NCBI GenBank assembly: GCA_016234745.1
Contig: JACRAR010000080.1
Span: 1 to 61,001, forward strand
Reading direction: 5' to 3'
From: Betaproteobacteria bacterium
GTDB lineage: Bacteria > Pseudomonadota > Gammaproteobacteria > Burkholderiales > Rhodocyclaceae
Length of the DNA stretch: 61,001 nt
A program made the translations under genes and the position numbers. The notes below the pieces were generated by a model. The model saw only the letters and a program-made list of their open reading frames with translations, made no database searches and was not told the DNA's origin. Below, in pieces: positions 1 through 8,919 of this stretch (position 1 is its first letter; every line of letters starts with the position of its first letter).

Positions 1-1
1 G

Positions 2-274
2 ATCGTCGAGATGCAGCAGGATGACACCAAGCAGGATCTCGGCATCATGGTCGATGCGGTGTCGGAGGTACTGGAGATTCCCGGTACCGAGATCGAGCCC
101 CCACCGGCTTTCGGCGCCAAGATCCGCGCCGATTTCATCGCTGGCATGGGCAAGGTCAATGGCAAGTTCGTCATCCTGCTCGACATCCAGCGCGTCCTCT
201 CGGTTGATGAGATGGCTACTTTAGCCAAAGTTGATGAACAAACCGCTGTTGAGGCCGTGATGGAGATGCATTAG
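2..274 (+). CDS. cheW: CheW-like chemotaxis coupling protein, 3' part
   Basis: The 5' end lies outside the window; the last 90 codons are present. The residues match the C-terminal half of the CheW fold: a GIMVDAVSEVLEI strand, the PPPAFG turn, FIAGMGKV and the FVILLDIQRVLS strand. CheW proteins couple methyl-accepting chemoreceptors to the kinase CheA at the inner membrane. The tail after the CheW core (about 20 residues, ending MEMH) is poorly conserved, as is usual. The gene faces the phosphatase gene on the other strand. A C-terminal CheW domain of a larger protein such as CheV or CheA cannot be excluded, because the start is missing. Confidence 0.85.
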   Translation: MVEMQQDDTKQDLGIMVDAVSEVLEIPGTEIEPPPAFGAKIRADFIAGMGKVNGKFVILLDIQRVLSVDEMATLAKVDEQTAVEAVMEMH

Positions 275-311
275 AAATACCTCCAAGCACAGCACCGAGG
301 CGCATTAAGAA

Positions 312-353
312 CCTATCCGTGAATAATCCGGCCCTGGATTATTCACGGATAGG
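312..353. repeat. 18-bp perfect inverted repeat between convergent genes
   Basis: The arm cctatccgtgaataatcc (312-329) is repeated as its exact reverse complement at 336-353 around a 6-base loop. Beyond the arms the similarity continues imperfectly (attaagaa against attagag). It lies between the convergent cheW and phosphatase genes, and the phosphatase stop codon (TAG, 356-358 on the minus strand) sits within the extended arm. No T-run follows on either strand, so it is not a textbook Rho-independent terminator. One half of the element recurs at 20470-20493, so it may be the end of a mobile element or a dispersed repeat. Confidence 0.85.
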
Positions 354-355
354 CT

Positions 356-1657
356 CTAATTCGCAGGACCGCCGCAATTAATCAGCATCAGCGAGATGTC
401 ATCCTGCGCAGTGGCTGAACCGACGTGTCGCGCCATGGCATCCTTTACTGCGGCAATTCTCTGATCCGGCCGGGTGGAGCGCAGCGCCTGGCAGAGCCGT
501 TCCACGCCGAACAAATCGTTGGCATCGTTGGCATTATTGGCGGCCTCGATCAGCCCATCCGAGTACATCACGAACTGCTGACCCGCTTGGCATGCAATCC
601 TTTCGGTGGCAGACATTTTCTCATCGAATTCGGCGATACCCAACGCGAACTGATTTGCACTGATTGACCGCGCCAATCGACCGTCGGCATCCAGCAACAG
701 CAAATCCGGCATGCCGCCGATCCAGACCTCGGCACTGTTCTGCCGGGCATCGAGGCACAGCAGCGTCGCCGCAACAAAGCGGCCCGTGGGAAGAGTTTCG
801 AGCAGGTTACGATTGATCTCGCCAAGAATTTCCTTGACGGCGCATCCGCGTTTTGCCATGGCGTGAAACAGGGACAGCACCGGGAGAACGGTGATCGCAG
901 CAGCCAGCCCATGCCCCGTCGCATCCGCCATCAGGGCGTAAAGCTGGCCTTCCGGTCCCGGCACTGCGGCAATCACGTCACCGCTGAACGTCTCGGTGGG
1001 CTCAAACCAATAATTCACCTGTGCGCTGGATAATTCGTCACGCTGTATCAGCCGCATGATGATGCTCTGCGTTAAAGTATTTTCCTCCTCCTGCCTGTGG
1101 CGATAGAACTGCAGCTGGCGGTTCAATTCAAGTATCTCGAAGGTGCGCAAGCCGATGCTGTCGTAGAGATCGCTGACGGTATTGATGAGCGAATCGTGCA
1201 GCGGATTTTCCGCCAGCCCCGCTTGCTCGGCGGAGACGCCGGCACGCAAGGCAAGAATTTCCCTGGCCATCCGTCGGTCTATCCCGGTGATGTGATGCAC
1301 CAGCCATTTCACCAGGAAAGCCAGCAGATGATTGGTCACATCGGCCGGGTTGGAGTCGATCATCTCTTCCGCCCGCAGGACGATATTGACGAACCCCTGG
1401 TGATCCTTGATATGAGCCGCCTGGTTCGCTGCATTGACCGGCAAGGCCGCCATCAAGTCTTCTTCGTGGCGGAAATGGTAGACCGTATAGTCGCGCAACT
1501 TGGCAAGAACGGCAGCAAGTTCCCCCGGCGCGGCGCCTCGAACGTGCAAGTCACCCATCGTATTGATGAGTTCAATCAGCCGCTGGTGCTGGCTGTCCAC
1601 GTCAGGCAGGCCGGTCGCCAGTTGGTCGCTCCAGGTGAGGACTTGCTCGACTGTCAT
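356..1657 (-). CDS. Bacteriohemerythrin-SpoIIE (PP2C-type) phosphatase fusion
   Basis: Residues 1-130 form a bacteriohemerythrin domain with the full set of di-iron ligands: H24, H61 with E65 (HFRHE), H82 and H86 (HIKDH), and H122 with D127. A coiled linker (about 150-205) leads to a SpoIIE/PP2C phosphatase domain with the metal-binding motifs MADATGHGLAAA, MYSDGLIEAA and DDISLMLI. The family removes phosphate from Ser/Thr of anti-sigma-factor antagonists or similar partners; the hemerythrin domain suggests control by O2 or NO (inference). The ATG overlaps the stop of the upstream histidine kinase (1654-1657), so the two are translationally coupled. No signal peptide or membrane segment is present, so it should be cytoplasmic. 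No anti-sigma or antagonist partner is encoded nearby. Confidence 0.9.
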   Translation of the reverse strand: MTVEQVLTWSDQLATGLPDVDSQHQRLIELINTMGDLHVRGAAPGELAAVLAKLRDYTVYHFRHEEDLMAALPVNAANQAAHIKDHQGFVNIVLRAEEMIDSNPADVTNHLLAFLVKWLVHHITGIDRRMAREILALRAGVSAEQAGLAENPLHDSLINTVSDLYDSIGLRTFEILELNRQLQFYRHRQEEENTLTQSIIMRLIQRDELSSAQVNYWFEPTETFSGDVIAAVPGPEGQLYALMADATGHGLAAAITVLPVLSLFHAMAKRGCAVKEILGEINRNLLETLPTGRFVAATLLCLDARQNSAEVWIGGMPDLLLLDADGRLARSISANQFALGIAEFDEKMSATERIACQAGQQFVMYSDGLIEAANNANDANDLFGVERLCQALRSTRPDQRIAAVKDAMARHVGSATAQDDISLMLINCGGPAN

Positions 1658-3636
1658 GGATTGCCCCTCCGTTGTATAGCCTCCTGCGGCAAGGCAATGC
1701 AGAATCGGCTTCCTTGATCTTCGCCTGCGGATTCAGCCCAGATGCGCCCCTGGTGATGTTCTGCAATCTTGCGGCATAAGGCCAAGCCGATCCCGTTGCC
1801 TTCATAGGCAGTACGGCCCTGCAAACGCTGGAAGATCTGAAACAGCCGTCCAATCTGGTCGGGGACGATACCGATGCCGTTATCGGCTACGCAGACGCAC
1901 CATTCATTGCCGTTCACCGCGCCGGTCACGACGACTTCCGGTGCCCGTCCGGCGCTACAGAACTTGAGTGCATTGCCGATCAGATTCTGCAACAGGCGCA
2001 GCATCTCATCCGGACGGACAAAAATTTTCGGCCACTCGCCTTCAATGCTGACACTTGCCTGCGCCTCGGCAATTGCCGGTTGCAGGAACATCAGCGCCTC
2101 GTCGACCACAGACCGGCTTTCCACCCAGGCGGATGGCTCGCCTTTGCGCCCGACCCGCGAATATTCAAGAAGCCCGACCATCATTTGGTCGAGACGCTTG
2201 GCGCCATCTATGGCAAAGTTGAAGTACTCCCGCTTCTCGCCGTCGATTTTATCGCCGAGTTCCATTTCAAGCAGTTTCATGTAGCTTGAGATCATCCGCA
2301 GGGGTTGGCGCAGGTCGTGTGAAACGGCATAGCTGAACTGCTCCAGGTCAGCATTGGAACGGCGGATTTCCGACTCCACCTGCTTGCGCAGGGTGATGTC
2401 GGAGAAGCTCGCAAGACTTGCCCATACCCGCCCCTGGTCATCCTTCACGGGAGAGCCGAATACCTCCAGCAGCGACTTCGTGCCGTCGGGACGTTCTATC
2501 ACCACGTCATCGACATGCGACGACACGCCGTCCATTCCCCGCACTATGGGCAATTCTTCAGGCGGATAAGGGTCGTGGCTTCCCAGCTTGTAGGCCTGAT
2601 AGACATCGGCGATATTTTCTCTGGATACGTCCGGAAGAATTCCCCGCCCCAGCAGATGAACCGCCGCATCGTTGGCAACCAGCGGTTTTCCGGATGGCGC
2701 CTCCACCATGAAGACGCCAACGGGGAGATTCTTGAGCAGCGTGGAAAGCAGATTGATCTGGTTCTTGAGGTTTGTTTCGCTGCGTGTCAAATTCTCATTC
2801 ACGACGTCCAGTTTGCGTTTTTGCTCATCCATCTCCCTAAAAATCAATTCCAGCGGCTGGCGGACACCGGAAAGCACAATGGCAATGAACGCCAGGGCCA
2901 CGGAAAGAAAACGGAAGTAGTGGCCGAGTTCGTTGATGAAATCATAGAAACCGGCGTAGCGCGTGAAACAGAATTCAGTTGCCACAGCCAGCCACAACGA
3001 TGCGACCAGCAGAATAAATATCTTCGGTTCGAACTGGTGCCTGGAACGGTGAAGCAGAATCAAGCCCGCCAGCAGCATCGCGATGATGATGTACTCGCTG
3101 TATACCTTGAACGGCGTCAGTCCGACGCCATCGATGAATGTGGCGGGAAACAACTGATACATCACCGCCATGCAAGCGGCAATCGCGATGGCTGCGAATC
3201 CTGCGCTGACAGCGAAGAAATTGGGTTTTCTGCTGATGAAAAGCGGACCGCAAACCAGGGCCAGCGCCTCAAGATAACGGGCGGTGAGCCAAAACTGGGT
3301 GGGATAGTTGGTCGAAACCCCCGGGAAAAGATTCATTCCCCTGAATGTCAGCGTATGAAAGACATCCACAACCCCGATGGCGCCGTAGGCGCCGCCAAGA
3401 ATGATCAGGTAGCCGTTGGCAAGATAGCGATTGCTGGTCCATGTCAGCATGAATATGGACAAGCTGACGACAATGGCGAAGAGTTCGGCCATCGTATGGA
3501 AAAACAGGTAATGCACTGATCGGGCTCCGGCCAGGAGCGCCACGATTGCGGCCAGGAAGCCCATGACAGCGATATCCTGTTTCCTGACCGCCTGAAATAT
3601 GTTGCGAACGGGCATCATTGATTCTTGCAAAGGCAT
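1654..3636 (-). CDS. MASE3-PAS sensor histidine kinase
   Basis: The N-terminal half has about seven or eight hydrophobic segments of the MASE3 type, with the conserved YLANGYLIILGGAYGA and GVVDVFHTLTFRGMNLFP stretches. It is followed by a PAS domain (LLKNLPVGVFMVEAPSGKP) and a kinase core: HisKA box YAVSHDLRQPLRM with the phospho-accepting His, N-box NLIGNALKF, G1 DNGIGI and G2 GNGIGLAL. It should autophosphorylate at the inner membrane and pass phosphate to an unlinked receiver. It is the first gene of a two-gene operon with the hemerythrin phosphatase. The reading frame stays open to a further ATG at 3711; the start at 3636 has an AAGG upstream, and ATGs at 3618 and 3615 are also possible. 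Confidence 0.88.
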   Translation of the reverse strand: MPLQESMMPVRNIFQAVRKQDIAVMGFLAAIVALLAGARSVHYLFFHTMAELFAIVVSLSIFMLTWTSNRYLANGYLIILGGAYGAIGVVDVFHTLTFRGMNLFPGVSTNYPTQFWLTARYLEALALVCGPLFISRKPNFFAVSAGFAAIAIAACMAVMYQLFPATFIDGVGLTPFKVYSEYIIIAMLLAGLILLHRSRHQFEPKIFILLVASLWLAVATEFCFTRYAGFYDFINELGHYFRFLSVALAFIAIVLSGVRQPLELIFREMDEQKRKLDVVNENLTRSETNLKNQINLLSTLLKNLPVGVFMVEAPSGKPLVANDAAVHLLGRGILPDVSRENIADVYQAYKLGSHDPYPPEELPIVRGMDGVSSHVDDVVIERPDGTKSLLEVFGSPVKDDQGRVWASLASFSDITLRKQVESEIRRSNADLEQFSYAVSHDLRQPLRMISSYMKLLEMELGDKIDGEKREYFNFAIDGAKRLDQMMVGLLEYSRVGRKGEPSAWVESRSVVDEALMFLQPAIAEAQASVSIEGEWPKIFVRPDEMLRLLQNLIGNALKFCSAGRAPEVVVTGAVNGNEWCVCVADNGIGIVPDQIGRLFQIFQRLQGRTAYEGNGIGLALCRKIAEHHQGRIWAESAGEDQGSRFCIALPQEAIQRRGNP

Positions 3637-4139
3637 AGATTTTTGGAACCTTGATGCTCTGGGGAAAGTGGCCGGGTGATTCTTCGCCGTTGCAGCATAC
3701 CTGGGCAGCATACCTGGGCTGTACTGCAGAAGTGATGCCGTGTCATATTATAGGCCTGCAGATGCTTCCCGGATGACCCGGGCGCTTCGCAGGAAAAGCA
3801 TGGGACAACCGTAGCCAGAGTACCTCGAATACCTGATTCTCGGTATAGGGGAAACCGCCGCCGCAGAGTATGCTACGCCGCATATCCGTTTGAAATTCCT
3901 TGGTTTTGACAATTTCGCAGCGTTGATTATCGCTATCAGGCGCATAGGATGAGCAAAATCGGTCATCTGCTCGGCATTGTGGTACTGGTGATGCTGTCCG
4001 CATTCGCATTGCCGATTCGCATTGCCTGTCGCGCATTTGGCCGAAACAATCGCCCTCTGTTACGCTTCGGGATCCTTTGCCCTGGTCTGCCCGCTGAAGC
4101 GGGCACCGCCGACGCTCCACCACCGGTAACCGAACCTGC
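3637..4139. other. Divergent intergenic region without a recognised gene
   Basis: About 500 bases separate the minus-strand kinase from the plus-strand HD-GYP gene. A short direct repeat, gcagcatacctggg, occurs twice in tandem at about 3692-3718 next to the alternative kinase start. Open frames exist on both strands but resemble nothing known to me, except the small hydrophobic frame listed separately at 3949. Promoters for both flanking genes are expected here; no convincing consensus boxes were found. Confidence 0.5.
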
Positions 4140-4143
4140 ATGA
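3949..4143 (+). CDS. Possible 64-aa small protein with hydrophobic N-terminus
   Basis: This short frame begins with a basic residue and an uncharged stretch (IGHLLGIVVLVMLSAFALP) that would act as a signal peptide or single membrane helix, followed by a Pro/Ala-rich tail. Its TGA overlaps the ATG of the following HD-GYP gene (ATGA at 4140-4143), the arrangement expected for translational coupling. There is no convincing ribosome binding site and no family recognised. It could equally be a chance frame in the leader of the next gene. Confidence 0.25.
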   Translation: MSKIGHLLGIVVLVMLSAFALPIRIACRAFGRNNRPLLRFGILCPGLPAEAGTADAPPPVTEPA

Positions 4144-5702
4144 GCGAACCGCAAATTGCTGATGCTGCGTCACCCGCACCTGCACGCTTGCTGCTGGTCG
4201 ATGACGAGGCGTCGATACTTTCTTCTCTCAAGCGGCTGTTTCGCCCGCACGGTTACATCTTCTTCACAGCCACTTCCGGACAGGCAGGACTGGAAGTTCT
4301 GGCACAGGAACCCATCGATCTGGTGATCAGCGACATGCGCATGCCCGAGATGGATGGCGCCCAGTTTCTCGAACAGGTAGCCAGCCGCTGGCCCGAAACC
4401 AAGCGCATCCTGCTGACCGGCTACGCCGACATCGCCGCCACCATCGCCGCCATCAATCAAGGCAAGATCTGGCGTTATGTCGCCAAGCCCTGGAATGCCG
4501 ATGAGATCATCCTGACTGTCCGAGAAGCGCTGGAGCACCGCCGGCTGGTACTGGAAAACGCCCGTTTGCTGCGCCTGACGCAAGCGCAGAACGAGGCATT
4601 GCAGGAGCTCAACAACGACCTGGAGCTGAAGGTCAAGGTACGTACTGCCGACCTGACCAAGGCCATGCAGGCGCTCAAGGAGGCGCACAGCCAGTTGCGC
4701 CAGGGTTTCGTAGACACGGTGCGGCTGTTTTCCAGCCTGGTCGAATTGCGCAGCGTCAAACTGGCCGGGCATTCGCGCCGAGTCGCGGATACCACCCGCC
4801 GCCTGGCGGAAGCTTTGAAACTATCTGAAGCCGATCAACAGGACGTACTGCTGGCCGCGCTGCTGCACGACATCGGCAAGATCGGCCTGCCCGACCACCT
4901 GCTCGACACGCCCTTCAATGCCCTGGATCTGACTGGCCGGAGCGAGGTCATGCGCCATCCGTCCAAGGGACAACAATTGCTGACCAGCGTCAAGCAACTG
5001 GCGAATGCGGCCAGGATCATTCGCCACCATCATGAGTGTATGGACGGCTCAGGCTATCCTGATCATCTCAGCGGCCCGGCGATTCCGCTCGGTGCGCGCA
5101 TCCTGGCTGCGGCCAACGATTACGATGCCCTGCAGATGGGCGCCCTGACCTTGCACAAGCACACGCCATCGGAAGCCAGGAAATTTCTCGTCAAGGAACG
5201 CAGCAATCGCTACGATCCGGATATCGTCGATGCCTTGGTGGCAATCATCACCGAGGATAAAAGCCTGGCTGTCCGGACCGCCAGGTTCCAGACCGCGCAG
5301 CTGCAACCCGGCATGACACTGGCCAGCGATCTGATGCATCCGGAAGGCTACCTGTTGCTGCAGCGAGGCCTGGTGCTGGATGCCGATGCCATCGCCCGGC
5401 TGGTGGCGCTGGAGCAGACCCAGGCACTGACGCTGGCGGTGAGCATACTCCACGAGAGGCCGGCAGCGGTGATGAAACCTCCCGCTCCCGAAGCAGCCCC
5501 GCAGCACCTCGATGAAGTTGCGCTGTCTGCCGGGCGACTCAGGCAACAAATGGTTCTGAGCCGCGACCTGTATCTCAAGGAAGGTCATCTGATGCTGCCG
5601 CGCGGGGCGCAGCTTGACGAGGCGGCGATCCTGCAATTGCGCGAATTCGAGAAGGCCAACGACGAAAAACTGCGCATCTTCGTCCGCATCGGGGACCGGT
5701 GA
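4140..5702 (+). CDS. Receiver/HD-GYP response regulator (c-di-GMP phosphodiesterase)
   Basis: The receiver domain (16-135) carries the acidic pair D21/D22, phospho-acceptor D65 and K116. A coiled segment (about 140-185) connects to an HD-GYP domain with H243-D244 (LLHDIGKIGLPD), HHHE at 296-299 and the GSGYP signature at 303-307. HD-GYP enzymes hydrolyse c-di-GMP, so phosphorylation would change c-di-GMP levels. Two related repeats close the protein (about 378-425 and 460-510, each with an LQPGM/LRQQM...LPRG pattern). No cognate kinase is adjacent on this strand; the MASE3 kinase across the divergent region is a candidate partner. The ATG overlaps the stop of a small upstream frame. Confidence 0.9.
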   Translation: MSEPQIADAASPAPARLLLVDDEASILSSLKRLFRPHGYIFFTATSGQAGLEVLAQEPIDLVISDMRMPEMDGAQFLEQVASRWPETKRILLTGYADIAATIAAINQGKIWRYVAKPWNADEIILTVREALEHRRLVLENARLLRLTQAQNEALQELNNDLELKVKVRTADLTKAMQALKEAHSQLRQGFVDTVRLFSSLVELRSVKLAGHSRRVADTTRRLAEALKLSEADQQDVLLAALLHDIGKIGLPDHLLDTPFNALDLTGRSEVMRHPSKGQQLLTSVKQLANAARIIRHHHECMDGSGYPDHLSGPAIPLGARILAAANDYDALQMGALTLHKHTPSEARKFLVKERSNRYDPDIVDALVAIITEDKSLAVRTARFQTAQLQPGMTLASDLMHPEGYLLLQRGLVLDADAIARLVALEQTQALTLAVSILHERPAAVMKPPAPEAAPQHLDEVALSAGRLRQQMVLSRDLYLKEGHLMLPRGAQLDEAAILQLREFEKANDEKLRIFVRIGDR

Positions 5703-5779
5703 AAGTCAAAAGCGATCGGCAGCCTTACGCGAGCCTGCGCGCTGGTCCGGGCGCACTGATCCGACTGGCCCGTTGAAAC

Positions 5780-8700
5780 TTACTTCGCAGCAGAATTCAG
5801 CACCAGTTTGAGCGGCACTTCCCGGCCCTCGCCCTCGGTTTTTTCGGCAGCGAGCAGCGCCATGCGTTCGGCCGGCAATCCGGCTGCTTTCAGCGCCGCA
5901 GCGATGGCTTCGCTGCGCGTCCTGGCAAGGGTCAGCAAGCGCTCGTCGCCCACGACAACCTGGTTGCGCAAGCGCTCGAACAGCACGGTATAAAAATCAG
6001 TTCCCTTCAACTGGCCAACTTCGTTCTCGTTCAGGCTTTGCTTTTCGCTGAACAATCCGGACAGCCGGGACATCACCTTGCCCGTGGCGCTTTCCTCAAG
6101 CTGTCCCGGATTCGCGTGGCGGAAACCTTCCTTAAGTGCGGCCAGCGCTGCACTGCCAAAGCGATCGGCATACAGACTCTCGAGCGCCGACTGGATCTTT
6201 GGTTGCCGCGTGGAGATCGGGCCCGGATCCTTGTCCCGCTCCACCTGCTGACCGCTCTTCTCTGCCACGCTGCGACGCAACTCCCGATCCTGCAGCGCAA
6301 CGCGATCCAACTGCGCATAAACTCCGTGTACGCCCAGGGACAAACCGGGGCGCTTGGCGAGGACAGCGGCGAGCCGCACCAGTTTTTCCTGCTCCGGCGG
6401 CGTCAGCCGCGCCGAACCGGCATCGAAAGCGATGCTTTCGGATTTCTCGCCGCCGCCGAAGAGTGCACCGAGCGCACGAAACGGTGCAGTGGCAATTTTG
6501 GTGATGACATTGACGATCGCCTTCCAGACGATCCCGCCGTAACTGAACTGCGGATCGTCCAGGCTGCCGGAGACCGGCAAGCCCAAATCGATGCGGCCGT
6601 CGGCGTCCTGCAGGATGGCGATGGCCAGGTCGAGGGGCAGGTTCTTGGCTTCCGGGCTATCCACCCGCTCACCCAGTGTCAGCTGATCCATGATGACCTT
6701 GTTTTCGCCCTGCAGCTGGCGTTGCTTGATCTTGTATTCCAGGTCGAGGGAAAGCTTGCCCGAAGTAATCTTGCGCCCCGCGAAAGTCGCCGAGTAAGGT
6801 GTCAGCCGTGTCATCTCGATATTGCGGAAGACGACCTTCAGATCCATGAAGTCGGTCGGCTTGAAAAGGTCGATCTGGCCGACGGCGCGCGCCAGGCCGT
6901 AGTCGTCAACCTGGCCGTCGAGTTCGACTTGCCCCGGACTGTTGGGCTGCGACGACAGGCCGGTGACCACGCCCCTGAGATTATGGATCCGGGTACCGAA
7001 TGGCAATGCCAGGGAATAGTCGGCGAAGTCCATCTCGCTGCGGCTGACGCGCAGCCTGTCGATGTTCAAGACAAATGGCTTGGATGAAGCCGCCGGCGCA
7101 GGCGACCCAGCAACGGAAGAGACTGCCTCGGCCTTGGCTGGCGGCAGGATGCGCTGGATGCTGAGCGACTTGTCCTTGTTGATGATGAGTTGCGTGTCCA
7201 GGCCTTCCAGACTGAGTTCGCCGATGTCCAGCTTGGTTGGCGTGACTTCGAATGCACGGCTGCTCAAGGACTTCCAGGAAAGGAAGGGATTCCCTGACTC
7301 TGTCTCGTTCAAGCGCAGGTCGCGCAAGGAGAACTTGCCCTGATAGCGGGTGCCCTTGGCGTCGTGACTGACTTGCCCCTCGCTGGACAACTGTCCCGTC
7401 GCCAGCGTCAGCCTGGCCACGGCAGACAGGTAGGGCTGGGCCGGCTTGAGGCTCAGGTCAGTCAGCTTGACCTGGAAATCCGCGCTTGGCCCGGCGGGAA
7501 CCAGTTTGCCTTGCGCTTCGAAACTGCCGCCGTCCCTCGCCCTGAATGCCGCACGCAGCGGCAGCGCAGTTTTAAGATCATCGCTGATGTCCTGCAGACT
7601 CAAGGCGATGTGCTCAAGGGCCAGGTCCGCCGCGGGTGCGACGGATTCATCGCGAAAAGCGGCGCTGAAATTTTCGAGTTCCAGCTTGTCCAGACGGTAA
7701 TGCCAGTCAGCCGACGCCGTGCGACCCGCGGCGACCTGCTTGGCTTTCCGCTTGGGCGGCACAGCAGGGGCTGAGGACTGAAACGCTTCGACCAGGTCGA
7801 TGCGCCCCTGTGCATCCCGCGCGGCACGCACCCGCCCATCCTGCAAAACCAGTCGCCCCAGCCTTGCTTGCCGCGCATTGAGATCAATGCCGGCCTGCTC
7901 CAGACGCAACTGACCGAGTTCCAGCGCCCCCGGGCCGCCGTCCTTGGTGCGCCCCAGGTCGACGCGGCTGCCCGTGACGTTGAGTGCAGCAAGAGCGAAA
8001 TGATTCTTCGTGGAATCGTAGCTACCCTCCTGCGCCACCAGCGTATCGGCCGCCAAGGCCGGGCCGGCGCTGCGATTTCCCTGCAGCCTTAATCCGGCGA
8101 GCTTTGCCGTCAGGTGATCGAGGTGCAAATCCACCTTGCCCGAGGCATAGCCAAAACGGTAGTCCGTTGACAGACTGGCGATGCCTTGCGGCGGAGCCAG
8201 CGGCAGCCTGTCCTTGAAGTAAGCCGCCAGACGCGCCAGATCGACCGCCTCAAGTTTCAGGCTGCCCGTCAGCGACAGGGGTTCGAGGCCGACTTCGCCC
8301 TGCCAGTCTACCCGGGTGCCGAAGCTGGTGCGTGCGGAAAGTTTGTACTGCCCCTTGTCGTTGGGCAGGGTGGAAATCTCGGCGAGTTCCAGGTCCATCG
8401 GTTCGACGCGCGTGGTGAAGGCGGGAACCATGCGCTGGTCGGCAAATTCAAGCCTGGCGCCGGCCAGGGCGAAATGATGGATATCCAGCCGGGGCAGCGG
8501 CGAGTCGGGCTTTTCGTCCTTCGTCCTGAGCGCCTCGAGCAAGGCTGACCAGTTGAGCCGGGCGTTCGGCAGCAGGATGAGCGTGGCTTCCAGCCCGTCG
8601 AGGCGGATGTCGTCAAATACCAGGGCGCCGCGCAAGAGATTGGCGGCGGAAAGATCCACCAGCAGTTCACGAAACCCCAACAGCGGTTCGCCGCCGTGCT

Positions 8701-8917
8701 GCGTCAGGCGCAAGTCCGACAGGCGCAGGCGGAGTTCCAGCGGGTCGAACTCCGGCCGCGCCATGCTGAGATGATGGCCGGTTTTCTCGACGATGAATTG
8801 TTCCGCCTGGCTTTGCAAAATTCCGGGCAGCGCAAGCCAGCCGAACAGCAGGTAGGTCAGGGCCAGCCCAGCCAGGGCCAGCGCCAAACGCATGCGCTTG
8901 GAAAATTGCAGTGCCAT
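5780..8917 (-). CDS. DUF748 (AsmA-like) large envelope protein
   Basis: The protein has about 1045 residues: one N-terminal membrane anchor (LALALAGLALTYLLFGWLAL) followed by long repeated beta-rich AsmA-like segments of the DUF748 family, for example FDPLELRLRLSDLRL and LSLKPAQPYLSAVARL. The C-terminal part (FDAGSARLTPPEQEKL) resembles the OmpA-like end typical of the family. Members are thought to span the periplasm and act in envelope or lipid homeostasis; the exact role is unknown. The ATG at 8917 lies just after the TGA of the upstream DUF4214 gene (8920). An alternative start at 8938 would overlap that gene by 19 bases. It is convergent with the HD-GYP gene. Confidence 0.85.
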   Translation of the reverse strand: MALQFSKRMRLALALAGLALTYLLFGWLALPGILQSQAEQFIVEKTGHHLSMARPEFDPLELRLRLSDLRLTQHGGEPLLGFRELLVDLSAANLLRGALVFDDIRLDGLEATLILLPNARLNWSALLEALRTKDEKPDSPLPRLDIHHFALAGARLEFADQRMVPAFTTRVEPMDLELAEISTLPNDKGQYKLSARTSFGTRVDWQGEVGLEPLSLTGSLKLEAVDLARLAAYFKDRLPLAPPQGIASLSTDYRFGYASGKVDLHLDHLTAKLAGLRLQGNRSAGPALAADTLVAQEGSYDSTKNHFALAALNVTGSRVDLGRTKDGGPGALELGQLRLEQAGIDLNARQARLGRLVLQDGRVRAARDAQGRIDLVEAFQSSAPAVPPKRKAKQVAAGRTASADWHYRLDKLELENFSAAFRDESVAPAADLALEHIALSLQDISDDLKTALPLRAAFRARDGGSFEAQGKLVPAGPSADFQVKLTDLSLKPAQPYLSAVARLTLATGQLSSEGQVSHDAKGTRYQGKFSLRDLRLNETESGNPFLSWKSLSSRAFEVTPTKLDIGELSLEGLDTQLIINKDKSLSIQRILPPAKAEAVSSVAGSPAPAASSKPFVLNIDRLRVSRSEMDFADYSLALPFGTRIHNLRGVVTGLSSQPNSPGQVELDGQVDDYGLARAVGQIDLFKPTDFMDLKVVFRNIEMTRLTPYSATFAGRKITSGKLSLDLEYKIKQRQLQGENKVIMDQLTLGERVDSPEAKNLPLDLAIAILQDADGRIDLGLPVSGSLDDPQFSYGGIVWKAIVNVITKIATAPFRALGALFGGGEKSESIAFDAGSARLTPPEQEKLVRLAAVLAKRPGLSLGVHGVYAQLDRVALQDRELRRSVAEKSGQQVERDKDPGPISTRQPKIQSALESLYADRFGSAALAALKEGFRHANPGQLEESATGKVMSRLSGLFSEKQSLNENEVGQLKGTDFYTVLFERLRNQVVVGDERLLTLARTRSEAIAAALKAAGLPAERMALLAAEKTEGEGREVPLKLVLNSAAK

Positions 8918-8919
8918 GC

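Noticed and set aside
3743-4231. A 162-codon minus-strand frame in the divergent region
   Set aside because: It overlaps the start of the HD-GYP gene, has no ribosome binding site and resembles nothing known.
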